Shown piece after piece: positions 34,666 to 42,365 of a DNA stretch of 64,000 nt. The translations under genes were made by a program, and so were the position numbers. The notes under the pieces were generated by a model. That model did no database searches, was not told where the DNA came from, and saw nothing but the letters and a program-made list of their open reading frames with translations. Within the stretch, counting starts at the first letter, position 1. Every line of letters starts with the position of its first letter. The stretch is from Acidovorax sp. (GTDB lineage Bacteria; Pseudomonadota; Gammaproteobacteria; Burkholderiales; Burkholderiaceae_C): positions 62,001 to 126,000 of the forward strand of contig JAUXZO010000005.1 in the NCBI GenBank assembly GCA_030692685.1. The letters are read 5' to 3'.

Positions 34666-35559
34666 TCAGGGCCGCTGCGCCATCACCAGCGCATAAAGCG
34701 CCTGCGCCGCCACCGACAAGCTCTCGTCCCGCCGCCGCACCAGATAGATCTGCCGCGTGAGCCCCGGCATCGATAGCGGCCGCGTGACCAACCCCGGTTG
34801 ATCGAAGTGAAACAGCGTGAGTGCGGGCACCACGCTGATGCCCAGCCCCGCGCGCACCATGCCCATCACGGTGGCCAGCTGCTCCACTTCCATCAGCGTG
34901 TGCATGGCCTGTGGGTGCAGGGCGGCCTCCAGATACTGCCGCACGCTGCTGGTGCGCGCCAGGTGGATGAAGGGCCACGCGGCCAGGTCGGCGGCGGTGA
35001 TGGCCTTGCGGCGGCGCGCCAGCGGGTGGTCGGCCGGGCACACCAGATAGAAGTTGTCGCTGCAAAAGGGCTCGGCCTGCAGGGCCGGGGTGTCGGCGCG
35101 GATGGCGGCCAGCGCAAAGTCTGCATGGCCGCTGGCCACGCGGTCGATGCAGGGCTCGGACAGCACATCGGCAATGTCGATCTCGATGCCGGGGTGCGCC
35201 GCACGGTACTGCGCCAGCACGCCGGGCAGCCAGCCAGCCGCCAGTGATGGCAGCAGCGCCACGGCCACGCGCCCGCGCTGCAGCGTGGCGGTGTCGCGCA
35301 CGGCGGCCAGGGCGTTTGAGATTTCCGCACGGATGCGGCGGGCCGATTCCAGAAAATTCTGCCCCTCGGGCGTCATGTCCACATGGCGCGTGCTGCGGTC
35401 AAAAAGGCGCAGGCCCAGGTCGTCCTCCAGCGCGCGGATGAGGGCGCTGAACGCGGGCTGCGACAGGTGGCACAGCGCAGCGGCGCGCGTGAAGCTGCGC
35501 TGCTCTGCCAGTGCAATGAAGGCGTCGATCTGGCGGCTGGAGAGGTGTGGGGCGCTCAT
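34666..35559 (-). CDS. LysR-family regulator, divergent from the AtuA cluster
   Basis: A 297-residue LysR regulator: DNA-binding helix region QIDAFIALAEQRSFTRAAAL, then SQPAFSALIRALEDDLGLRLF, and a C-terminal two-lobed effector domain. It is divergent from the AtuA-like, AtuA-related and Bug-receptor genes. The 142-bp spacer has a T-N11-A-type site. It most likely controls that catabolic set. Confidence 0.9.
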   Translation of the reverse strand: MSAPHLSSRQIDAFIALAEQRSFTRAAALCHLSQPAFSALIRALEDDLGLRLFDRSTRHVDMTPEGQNFLESARRIRAEISNALAAVRDTATLQRGRVAVALLPSLAAGWLPGVLAQYRAAHPGIEIDIADVLSEPCIDRVASGHADFALAAIRADTPALQAEPFCSDNFYLVCPADHPLARRRKAITAADLAAWPFIHLARTSSVRQYLEAALHPQAMHTLMEVEQLATVMGMVRAGLGISVVPALTLFHFDQPGLVTRPLSMPGLTRQIYLVRRRDESLSVAAQALYALVMAQRP

Positions 35560-35616
35560 GGGTGGGCCACAAGATCAGACTGCAGCGGGCGGCTATTCAT
35601 TTGAATTTCAGATGGA

Positions 35617-35629
35617 TTGATCGTAACAA
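35617..35629. promoter_or_regulatory. Candidate LysR box before the AtuA operon
   Basis: TTGATCGTAACAA is a TTG-N7-CAA dyad within an AT-rich part of the divergent spacer, the T-N11-A form used by LysR regulators. No other comparable dyad was seen there. Confidence 0.45.
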
Positions 35630-35701
35630 TCGATTTCACAGAATACCGCAGCCTCCCTACAGTGGCCCCCGGAGACAAAGACAACGGTCTGCAAGGAACA
35701 C

Positions 35702-37102
35702 ATGGCGAACCACGCTCATAGCAATAACCACCTGCTGGTCGGCTGCGCCGCTGGCTTCTCGGGCGACCGCACCGATGCTGCGCTGCCCGTGGTGCAGGCG
35801 CTCATCGCCAGTGGCCAGCCTGCGGTGCTCATCTTCGAGACCCTGGCCGAGCGCACCCTGGCCCTGGCCCAGCTGGCGCGCCGCACCGACCCCAATGCGG
35901 GCTACGAACCCCTGCTGGTCGACCTGCTGCAGCCCGTGCTGGCGCTGTGCCTGGCACACGGCGTGCGCATTGTCAGCAACTTTGGCGCGGCCAACCCGCA
36001 CGGCGCCGCGCGCCGTATCCACGCGCTGGCCGCCGAGCTGGGCCTGCGGCACCCGCGCATTGCCGTGCTGCAGGGTGATGACCTGAGCGGCCCTGAACAC
36101 CGCGCGTTGTTGCAAGGCGCGCTGGGTGATGCCATGCCCACCGACCCCATCGTCAGCGCCAACGCCTACATCGGCGCGCAGGCCATTGCCGATGCGCTGC
36201 GTGCGGGTGCCGACATCGTGGTGTGTGGCCGCGTGGCCGACCCGTCGCTGGTGCTGGGCCCGGCCCTGGCGCACTACGGCTGGGAGATGCATGACTGGGA
36301 CCGCCTGGCCCGCGCCACGATGGCCGGGCATTTGCTCGAATGCGGCGCGCAGGTGACCGGTGGCTACTTTGCCGACCCTGGCTACAAAGATGTGCCCGGC
36401 CTGGCCCAGCTGGGCTACCCGATTGCCGCGATCGATGCTGATGGCCGCTGCACCATCACCAAACCTCCCGGCACCGGTGGCCGCATCGACGAGCGCACGG
36501 TCAAAGAGCAGTTGCTGTACGAGCTGCACGACCCGGCTGCTTACCTCACACCCGACGTAGTGGCCGACATCACCCAGGCCCGCGTGCAGACGGTGGGCAC
36601 CGATGCCGTCCGGCTGGAGGGTGTTCAGGGCCATGCGCGGCCCGACACGCTCAAGGTCAACGTGTGCTTTGAATCCGGCTGGTTTGCCGAGGGCGAAATC
36701 TCCTACGCAGGCCCCCGCGCCGAAGCCCGTGCGCGCTTGGCAGGCGAGTTGCTGCGCGAGCGCCTGCACGGCCTGGGCCCGCTGCGCATCGACCTGATCG
36801 GCGTGACCAGCGTGCTGGGCGACGATGCCAGCCGATGGCTGGATACACCCGTTATGGGTAGCGACGACGCCCGAGACGTGCGCCTGCGGGTGGCCTTGCA
36901 GCACCGCGACCACGCCACCGCCCAGCGCCTGGTGCGCGAGGTGACGGCGCTCTACACCTGCGGCCCCGCGGGCGGCGGCGGCGTGCGCACCGCCATGCGC
37001 CCGCGCCTGGGCACCGTGTCATGCCTGGTGCCGCGCGATGCTGTGGCTGTGCGTTTCGAAATGGTGGAGCCCACGCTGCAGCCACTGGAGGTATCACCAT
37101 GA
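35702..37102 (+). CDS. AtuA-family protein (DUF1446), acyclic terpene utilisation
   Basis: A 466-residue member of the AtuA family. It has the N-terminal CAAGFSGDR nucleotide-like motif and repeated Gly/Ala-rich strands such as ADIVVCGRVADPSLVLGP and a C-terminal CGPAGGGGVRTAMRPRLG. AtuA proteins are needed for citronellol/geraniol degradation in Pseudomonas; exact activity is not settled. In this operon it is followed by an AtuA-related small protein and a Bug receptor, with no acyl-CoA genes, so the substrate may differ from terpenes. Confidence 0.87.
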   Translation: MANHAHSNNHLLVGCAAGFSGDRTDAALPVVQALIASGQPAVLIFETLAERTLALAQLARRTDPNAGYEPLLVDLLQPVLALCLAHGVRIVSNFGAANPHGAARRIHALAAELGLRHPRIAVLQGDDLSGPEHRALLQGALGDAMPTDPIVSANAYIGAQAIADALRAGADIVVCGRVADPSLVLGPALAHYGWEMHDWDRLARATMAGHLLECGAQVTGGYFADPGYKDVPGLAQLGYPIAAIDADGRCTITKPPGTGGRIDERTVKEQLLYELHDPAAYLTPDVVADITQARVQTVGTDAVRLEGVQGHARPDTLKVNVCFESGWFAEGEISYAGPRAEARARLAGELLRERLHGLGPLRIDLIGVTSVLGDDASRWLDTPVMGSDDARDVRLRVALQHRDHATAQRLVREVTALYTCGPAGGGGVRTAMRPRLGTVSCLVPRDAVAVRFEMVEPTLQPLEVSP

Positions 37103-37596
37103 CCGATGTGAAAAATGCTTCGCTGAGCCCACACCCCTTCAACGTGGCGCTGCCCACACCAGTGGCCGCCGTGCAAGGGCAGCCCCGCCGCGCGGGCGGC
37201 GCCCCCCTTGAGGGGGAAGACGCGCAGCGTCTCAGGGGGGGCTTCCTATCTGTTCCGCTTTACCGCCTTGCCCACAGCCGCACCGGCGACAAAGGCAACC
37301 GCTCCAACATCAGCGTCATCGCCTGGCACCCCGCGCTGTGGGATGTGCTGGTCGATCAAGTCACCGAAGCCGCCGTGGCCCGGCAGTTTGCGCAGCGCCA
37401 GCCGCGCCAGGTCACGCGCTACCTGCTTCCGCAACTGCAGTCCATGAACATCGTGCTCGACGACGTGCTGGACGGCGGCGTGAACGACGCCCTCAACCTC
37501 GACAGCCACGGCAAGGCGCTGAGCTACCTGCTGCTGGACCTGCCTGTGTTGGTACCCGCCGCGCTGGCAATGCATCTGGCAGGGCCGCCGATTTAG
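37099..37596 (+). CDS. AtuA-related small protein, with palindrome-derived N-terminal insert
   Basis: A 165-residue protein whose conserved part begins VPLYRLAHSRTGDKGNRSNIS and continues with RYLLPQLQSMNIVLDDVLDGG, the AtuA-related domain. The 51 residues before it are unusual. About half of them (residues 26-51) are encoded by a GC-rich palindrome at 37185-37246 (R3 family-like), which is in frame and contains no stop. The ATG at 37099 overlaps the AtuA stop (ATGA). This domain is often fused to or encoded next to AtuA. Confidence 0.8.
   Translation: MTDVKNASLSPHPFNVALPTPVAAVQGQPRRAGGAPLEGEDAQRLRGGFLSVPLYRLAHSRTGDKGNRSNISVIAWHPALWDVLVDQVTEAAVARQFAQRQPRQVTRYLLPQLQSMNIVLDDVLDGGVNDALNLDSHGKALSYLLLDLPVLVPAALAMHLAGPPI
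37185..37246. repeat. GC-rich palindromic element (R3-like, copy C) inside the AtuA-related gene
   Basis: Contains CCCCCTTGAGGGGG and then GACGC-GCA-GCGTC followed by CAGGGGGGG. It resembles the CCCCC/GGGGG cores of copies A, B and D though its outer arms differ, so it may be a related but distinct type. It is translated in frame as residues 26-51. Confidence 0.6.
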
Positions 37597-37686
37597 CCCA
37601 GGACAAGCAACGCAGAGGTTTTGAGGGCCACGCGCGCTGCACTACCGATTTCACTTTTTCCATACCTAACTAGACCAGGAGACAAC

Positions 37687-38697
37687 ATGAACCACACGCT
37701 TTTCCGTTCGACCATCTACCGCACCCGCCGCCACACCCTGGCCGCCGCCGCCATGCTGGCGCTCGGCACTTTGGTTGCCCCTGCCGCATTGGCCCAAGCC
37801 CCTGCCTACCCGGCCAAGGCCATCACCTTTGTGGTGCCCTTTGCCGCAGGCAGCGCCACCGACCAGCTGGCCCGTGCGCTGGGCCAGTCGATCACCACCG
37901 ACACCAAGCAGCCCGTGGTCATCGACAACAAAGCCGGTGCCAGCGGCATGATCGCGGCCTCTGCCGTTGCCAAGGCTGCGGCCGACGGTTACAGCGTGCT
38001 CATCACCACCAACACCACGCACGCCGCCAACGAGCACCTGTACAAAAAACTGTCGTACGACCCGGTCAAGGACTTCGCCCCCGTCACCGGCCTGGGCAAG
38101 GGCGGGCAGGTGCTGGTGGTCAACGCCAGCGCGGCTTACAAAAACGTGGGCGAGCTGCTGGCCTTTGCCAAAAAGAATCCCGGCAAACTCAGCTTTGGCA
38201 GCGGCAGCTCATCGAGCCGCATGGCGGGCGAAATGCTCAAGCAACTGGCCGGTGTGGACATCCTGCACGTACCCTACAAAAGCAACCCCCTGGCCATCAC
38301 CGACCTGCTGGGCGGGCAGATTGACTTGATGATCACCGACACCTCCACGGGGGTGCCACAGGTCAAGGCGGGCAAGTTGCGGGCCCTGGGCTATTCCACC
38401 CAAAAACGCAGCGCGCAACTGCCCGATGTACCCACGCTGGACGAGGCGGGCGTCAAGGGCTACGACATGGGCTACTGGTTTGCCGCCTATGTGCCCGCGG
38501 GCACGCCCGCACCCGTGGTGGCGCGCCTGAACGAGCTGCTGACCGCCGCCACCAAAAGCGCAGGCGCCAAGAGCTTCTTCGACAACGCGGGCTCGGAAGC
38601 CTGGAGCACCACACCCGACGAGCTGGCCAAGTTCCAGGCGGCGGAGACGGTGAAGTGGGGCAAGGTGATCAAGGCAGCGGGGATTGAGGCGGAGTAA
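37687..38697 (+). CDS. Bug-family tripartite tricarboxylate transporter substrate receptor
   Basis: A 336-residue periplasmic Bug receptor with a signal peptide (MNHTLFRSTIYRTRRHTL ... PAALAQ). Typical motifs are PAKAITFVVPFAAGSATD, VVIDNKAGASGMIAA, and DLMITDTSTGVPQVKAGKLRAL. Bug proteins bind carboxylates or aromatic acids. No TctA/TctB membrane subunits are adjacent, the usual situation in Burkholderiales. It is probably the uptake receptor of the AtuA cluster. Confidence 0.92.
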   Translation: MNHTLFRSTIYRTRRHTLAAAAMLALGTLVAPAALAQAPAYPAKAITFVVPFAAGSATDQLARALGQSITTDTKQPVVIDNKAGASGMIAASAVAKAAADGYSVLITTNTTHAANEHLYKKLSYDPVKDFAPVTGLGKGGQVLVVNASAAYKNVGELLAFAKKNPGKLSFGSGSSSSRMAGEMLKQLAGVDILHVPYKSNPLAITDLLGGQIDLMITDTSTGVPQVKAGKLRALGYSTQKRSAQLPDVPTLDEAGVKGYDMGYWFAAYVPAGTPAPVVARLNELLTAATKSAGAKSFFDNAGSEAWSTTPDELAKFQAAETVKWGKVIKAAGIEAE

Positions 38698-38780
38698 CTG
38701 GCCGCAGGCCCGGTAGCGGTGGGGGTCAACTCTCGCTGCGCTGGGCTTCTCTCCCTCTCCCCTCGTGGGAGGGATATTTT

Positions 38781-38840
38781 TATAGCCAAATTGGCCTCTA
38801 GCGCTTGATGGATAAGCGCTGACAGCTATCAAAATAGTAT
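38781..38840. repeat. Dispersed palindrome, family R1 (copy 6)
   Basis: ccaaattggcctctagcgct, a loop, then gataagcgctgacagctatc, between the convergent Bug and LysR genes. A short ctctcccctcgtgggagg hairpin lies just before it (38745-38772). Confidence 0.75.
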
Positions 38841-38865
38841 TTTTCACCGCAGAGCCGCAAACCCC

Positions 38866-39759
38866 TCACCACGGCACACCCGCAAACCGCGTTACCAAAA
38901 AATCGAGCAGCGCTCGCACCGCAGGCGACAAATGCCTGCGCGACGGGTACAGCGCATAAATCGTCATTACCGGCAGGTCCCACTCCGGCAGCACCGCCTG
39001 CAACTCGCCGCTTTGCAAATAGGGGTTGACCAGATACGTGGGCTGTAGCGCAATGCCGCCGCCCGCCAGCGCTGCGCGCATCAGCGTGGTGGCCTCGTTG
39101 GCGCTGAAATGGCCGCTCACGCTCACTTTGCACACTTCTTCGCCGCGTGTCAGCTGCCATACGCTTTTGCCAAAGTTGGCGTAGCTCAGGCACCGGTGCT
39201 GCGCCAGCTCGGCGGGCTGCTGCGGCGTGCCGTGGGCGGCCAGGTAGGTGGGTGATGCCACCAGGGCCGATTCACAACGCGCCAGCGGGCGGCCAATGAG
39301 CAGCGGGTCGGGCTCGGCGCTGATGCGGATGGCCAGGTCGATGCGCTTTTCCACCAGGTTCAGCGATCCCTCGCTGGCGTCCAGGTCGATCTTGAGCTCT
39401 TGGTGCTGCGCCAAAAAATCAGCCACTGCCGCGCCCAGCTGCGCAAACGCAAACGACACGCTGCAGGTGATGCGCAACTGCCCGCGCAGCTCGCCCTCGG
39501 TGGTGGTGGCGGTTTCTTCCTCCAGGTCTTGCGTCAGCGCCAGCATCTGCTGGCAGCGGCGCAGCGCCAGCTCGCCCGCGTCGGTCAGCGTCACGCTGCG
39601 GGTGGTGCGCTGCAGCAGCCGGGCCTGCAGCCACTGCTCCATCTCGCCCACATAGCGCGTGACCATGGCACGCGACATATCGAGCTTGTCGGCGGTGGCG
39701 CTGAAGCTGCCGCTGGTGGCCACTTCGGCAAAAACACGCATGGCGGTCAGTCGGTCCAT
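38866..39759 (-). CDS. LysR-family regulator, divergent from the MBL-fold gene
   Basis: A 297-residue LysR regulator: MDRLTAMRVFAEVATSGSFS, then SRAMVTRYVGEMEQWLQARL, typical for the CrgA/DntR-like subgroup, and the effector domain. The spacer to the divergent MBL-fold gene has a 15-bp direct repeat (39782 and 39826), probably its binding site. Confidence 0.9.
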   Translation of the reverse strand: MDRLTAMRVFAEVATSGSFSATADKLDMSRAMVTRYVGEMEQWLQARLLQRTTRSVTLTDAGELALRRCQQMLALTQDLEEETATTTEGELRGQLRITCSVSFAFAQLGAAVADFLAQHQELKIDLDASEGSLNLVEKRIDLAIRISAEPDPLLIGRPLARCESALVASPTYLAAHGTPQQPAELAQHRCLSYANFGKSVWQLTRGEEVCKVSVSGHFSANEATTLMRAALAGGGIALQPTYLVNPYLQSGELQAVLPEWDLPVMTIYALYPSRRHLSPAVRALLDFLVTRFAGVPW

Positions 39760-39781
39760 CAGGTCATTCGCAGGGTTATTT

Positions 39782-39840
39782 GATCGATTGGTGCAACAAG
39801 TTTGCGCATTTTATGGGGTTTATTAGATCGATTGGCGCAA
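39782..39840. promoter_or_regulatory. 15-bp direct repeats between lysR and MBL gene
   Basis: GATCGATTGGTGCAA at 39782-39796 and GATCGATTGGCGCAA at 39826-39840 differ at one base and start 44 bp apart (about four helical turns), flanking an AT-rich spacer. The arrangement suits a LysR regulator that binds two sites on one DNA face. Confidence 0.6.
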
Positions 39841-39904
39841 ATAAACTTCATCCCGTACCTAACGCAAACCCTTTCAACCACTTTTAATCCCTGGAGATTT
39901 AGCC

Positions 39905-40768
39905 ATGTTCCGCACCACCCTCATCGCCGCCACCTTGTCCCTCGCGTTCGCTGGCGCCCAGGCCGCCCAGCCCCTGCAGATCAAGGTCTACAACGCCGAC
40001 GGCAACAGCTTCAACGTCAACTCCACCCTGGTGTATGGCGAGAAAGAAGCCATGGTCATCGACGCAGGCTTTACCCGTGCCGACGCACTGCGCATTGCCG
40101 CCAACGTGCTCGACAGCGGCAAAGAGCTGAAAACCATCTACGTGAGCCAGGCCGACCCTGACTACTACTTCGGCGTCGAAACGCTCAAAGAGTTTTTCCC
40201 CAAGGCCGACGTGGTGACCACCCCCGCCGTGCTGGAAAAGATCAACGCCAAGCTCGCTGGAAAGCTCGCCTTCTGGGGCCCCAAGATGGGTGCCAACGCA
40301 CCGCGCACGCCCGTGCTGCCCAAGGCCATCAGCGGCAACACCATCACGGTAGACGGTCAGACGGTCGAGATCCGTGGCACCACCGGCGCGCTGGCGCACC
40401 GCCCGTATGCGTGGATTCCATCGGTGAAGGCCGTGGTGGGCAACATCGGCGTGTTTGGCAACATGCATGTGTGGACGGCCGACACACAAACCGTGGCCGA
40501 GCGAAGCGCCTGGGTGGCCCAGCTCGACGAAATGGCCGCCCTGCAGCCCACCGTGGTCGTGCCCGGCCACATGCTGCCCGGCACCGCGCTGGATGTGACG
40601 GCGGTGACCTACACCAAGGGCTACCTGCAAACGTTTGAGAAGAACGCAGCAGCCACCAAGACCAGCGCCGAGCTGATCGACGCGATGAAAAAGGCGTACC
40701 CCGCAGCACCCATGGGCCTGTCGCTGGACATTGGCGCCAAGGTGAACAAGGGCGAGATGAAGTGGTGA
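39905..40768 (+). CDS. Exported metallo-beta-lactamase-fold protein lacking the canonical zinc motif
   Basis: A 287-residue MBL-fold protein with a signal peptide (MFRTTLIAATLSLAFAGAQA). Where the family has HxHxDH, residues 82-87 are Q-A-D-P-D-Y: three of the four metal ligands of that motif are replaced. The later VVVPGHMLPG histidine is present. It may bind a metal with changed ligands, or be a non-enzymatic member. The start has GGAG about 9 nt upstream. It is divergent from a LysR gene with direct repeats between. Confidence 0.8.
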   Translation: MFRTTLIAATLSLAFAGAQAAQPLQIKVYNADGNSFNVNSTLVYGEKEAMVIDAGFTRADALRIAANVLDSGKELKTIYVSQADPDYYFGVETLKEFFPKADVVTTPAVLEKINAKLAGKLAFWGPKMGANAPRTPVLPKAISGNTITVDGQTVEIRGTTGALAHRPYAWIPSVKAVVGNIGVFGNMHVWTADTQTVAERSAWVAQLDEMAALQPTVVVPGHMLPGTALDVTAVTYTKGYLQTFEKNAAATKTSAELIDAMKKAYPAAPMGLSLDIGAKVNKGEMKW

Positions 40769-40844
40769 GATAAAGAAGTGCTGAGAAGTTTTGTTGAGAA
40801 GTTTTGTTGAGTCGGTCCGAGGCGCATGGAACCCTTCATGCTGA

Positions 40845-40928
40845 ACCCTTCGACGGGGCTCAGGACAGGCCCGTCGAAGCGCCTCGCGAGGCTGCGGCGG
40901 GTTTCTACAGGCTCATCAGCCCGAACGG
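40845..40928. repeat. Family R2 repeat (degenerate pair)
   Basis: Carries CTTCGACGGGGCTCAGG, then GCCCGTCGAAGCG and CAGGCTCATCAGCCCGAACGG, related to the R2 half-sites. It fills the spacer between the MBL gene and the small gene at 40981. Confidence 0.6.
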
Positions 40929-40980
40929 ATATTTTGAAGTCCAGAGAGTCGGCCCAATAGCCATTGAAAGGAACCAGATC

Positions 40981-41250
40981 GTGACCACGCACCCCCTCCA
41001 ACAAGTCCTGCAGCACCTGCACGCCGGGCGCTGGAACGCCGCGCACGATCTGGTGCAACACGACGGATCCATGCTGGCCGCGTGGCTGCACGGCATCCTG
41101 CACGTGCAAGAAGGCGACCTGGAAGACGCCGAGAACTGGTACGACCGTGCAGGCCGCCACTTCCGCAGCCGCGGCACGCTGGCTGAAGAGCTGGTGCTTT
41201 TCGAAGCGGCGCTGACCCAATCCTCAGTCCCAAACACTGAAAGACCCTGA
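40981..41250 (+). CDS. Small TPR-like protein
   Basis: An 89-residue helical protein (HPLQQVLQHLHAGRWNAAHDLV, then LHVQEGDLEDAENWYDRAGRHFR) resembling tetratricopeptide-like pairs of helices. The GTG start at 40981 is decided by GAAAGGA upstream; the open frame further up is R2 repeat sequence. The next gene begins 4 bp after its stop, so it is co-transcribed with the DsbA-like gene. Function unknown. Confidence 0.65.
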   Translation: MTTHPLQQVLQHLHAGRWNAAHDLVQHDGSMLAAWLHGILHVQEGDLEDAENWYDRAGRHFRSRGTLAEELVLFEAALTQSSVPNTERP

Positions 41251-41253
41251 CCC

Positions 41254-41895
41254 ATGACCACCTCGGTGACCTATCTGTTCGACCCCCTGTGCGGCTGGTG
41301 CTACGCCGCCGGACCGGCCTTGCAATACCTGCAAGGTGTGGATGGCGTGCACATATCGCTGGCCCCCACGGGTCTGTTTGCTGGCGCAGGCGCCCGGCCC
41401 ATGGACGCGCAGTTTGCTGCGTACGCATGGTCCAACGACCAGCGCATTCAGCAGCTCACGGGCCAGCCTTTCACGCAGGCCTATCGCGACCAGATTTTGG
41501 GTGCGCCGACGGGGCGTTTTGATTCGGGCCCCGCCACGCTGGCGCTGACCGCCGTGGCACAGACTGCGCCGGGCCGCGAGCTGGACGCGTTGCATGCCCT
41601 GCAGCACGCCCGCTATGTCGATGGCCGCGACACCACTGCAGCGCAGGTGCTGGCCGATGTGCTCAACACCCTGGGCCTGGCCGATGCTGCTGCGATGGTG
41701 TTGGCGCCCGATGCCGCGCTGCACCGCGCCATGGCGGCGCGTGTTGCCAGCGCACAGTCCACCATGCAAGCCGTGGGGGCACGCGGCGTGCCGCAGCTGG
41801 TGGTAGCGGGGCAGGGCGGGGCGCTGCGGCTGTTGAGCGGCGACGCGTTGCTGGGGCCGCGTGAGCAGTTGCTGGAGCTAGTGCTGGCGGCCTGA
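41254..41895 (+). CDS. DsbA-family (FrnE/2-hydroxychromene-isomerase-like) thioredoxin-fold protein
   Basis: A 213-residue thioredoxin-fold protein with the redox motif CGWC (DPLCGWCYAAGPAL), a helical insertion, and VGARGVPQLVVAGQ (cis-proline region). There is no signal peptide, so it is cytoplasmic, like FrnE-type proteins. A 10-bp-like repeat (cctgagcgg) follows the stop. Confidence 0.85.
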   Translation: MTTSVTYLFDPLCGWCYAAGPALQYLQGVDGVHISLAPTGLFAGAGARPMDAQFAAYAWSNDQRIQQLTGQPFTQAYRDQILGAPTGRFDSGPATLALTAVAQTAPGRELDALHALQHARYVDGRDTTAAQVLADVLNTLGLADAAAMVLAPDAALHRAMAARVASAQSTMQAVGARGVPQLVVAGQGGALRLLSGDALLGPREQLLELVLAA

Positions 41896-41919
41896 GCGGC
41901 CTGAGCGGCCTGAGCGGCG
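41893..41919. repeat. Short tandem repeat, unit CTGAGCGGC
   Basis: Three consecutive copies of tgagcggcc-like units immediately after and including the DsbA-like stop codon. Confidence 0.6.
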
Positions 41920-42365
41920 GTAAAGGACTCTGGCGCCACGATTTCGTTGTCTGGCCACTTCGGCATTACAAAAGGGCACATGCCTTTGGCCTGCCCTGCC
42001 CAGGCTTCGACAGGCTCAGCCCGAACGGTTTGAGGGGTGTCAGGTAGGCGTAAAACAGCCCCTGAAGCGCGTCAACAGCGTTGTATCGTCAACCGCTTTG
42101 TCTTGTCACCACCAACCATTTCAAACCATTCAAACCATTTCAAACCGTTCACGCTGAGCTTGTCGAAGCGCCGCGCGAGCCGTCGACAAGCCTGCGCTGA
42201 CCCCGTCGAATGTTCAGCCCGAACGGGTGTTTCAAATTCGAAGGTGTCGCCTCAAAAGCCATCGGGTGATATCGAATTGAAAGCAGCGTGCAAACCCCGC
42301 CCGTTCGGGCTGAGCCGGTCGAAGCCTGGCTTTGCCTTGCAAGCAGCCTGCCCCAGGCCCACCCC
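41896..42365. other. Gene-free convergent spacer with several R2 repeats
   Basis: 470 bp between the DsbA-like (+) and dehydrogenase (-) genes. It holds R2-type copies at 42003-42029, 42145-42226 and 42300-42327, and a short tandem run of caaaccatt-type units at 42117-42147. I see no gene in it. Confidence 0.7.
42003..42327. repeat. Cluster of family R2 repeats
   Basis: Three loci carry the R2 half-site or pair: CTTCGACAGGCTCAGCCCG-AACGG at 42003; CCGTTCACGCTGAGCTTGTC-GAAGCG with a degenerate partner to 42226; and CCGTTCGGGCTGAGCCGG-TCGAAG at 42300. Confidence 0.75.

Noticed and set aside
35657-36913. 418-residue open frame on the minus strand
   Set aside because: Antisense shadow of the AtuA gene.
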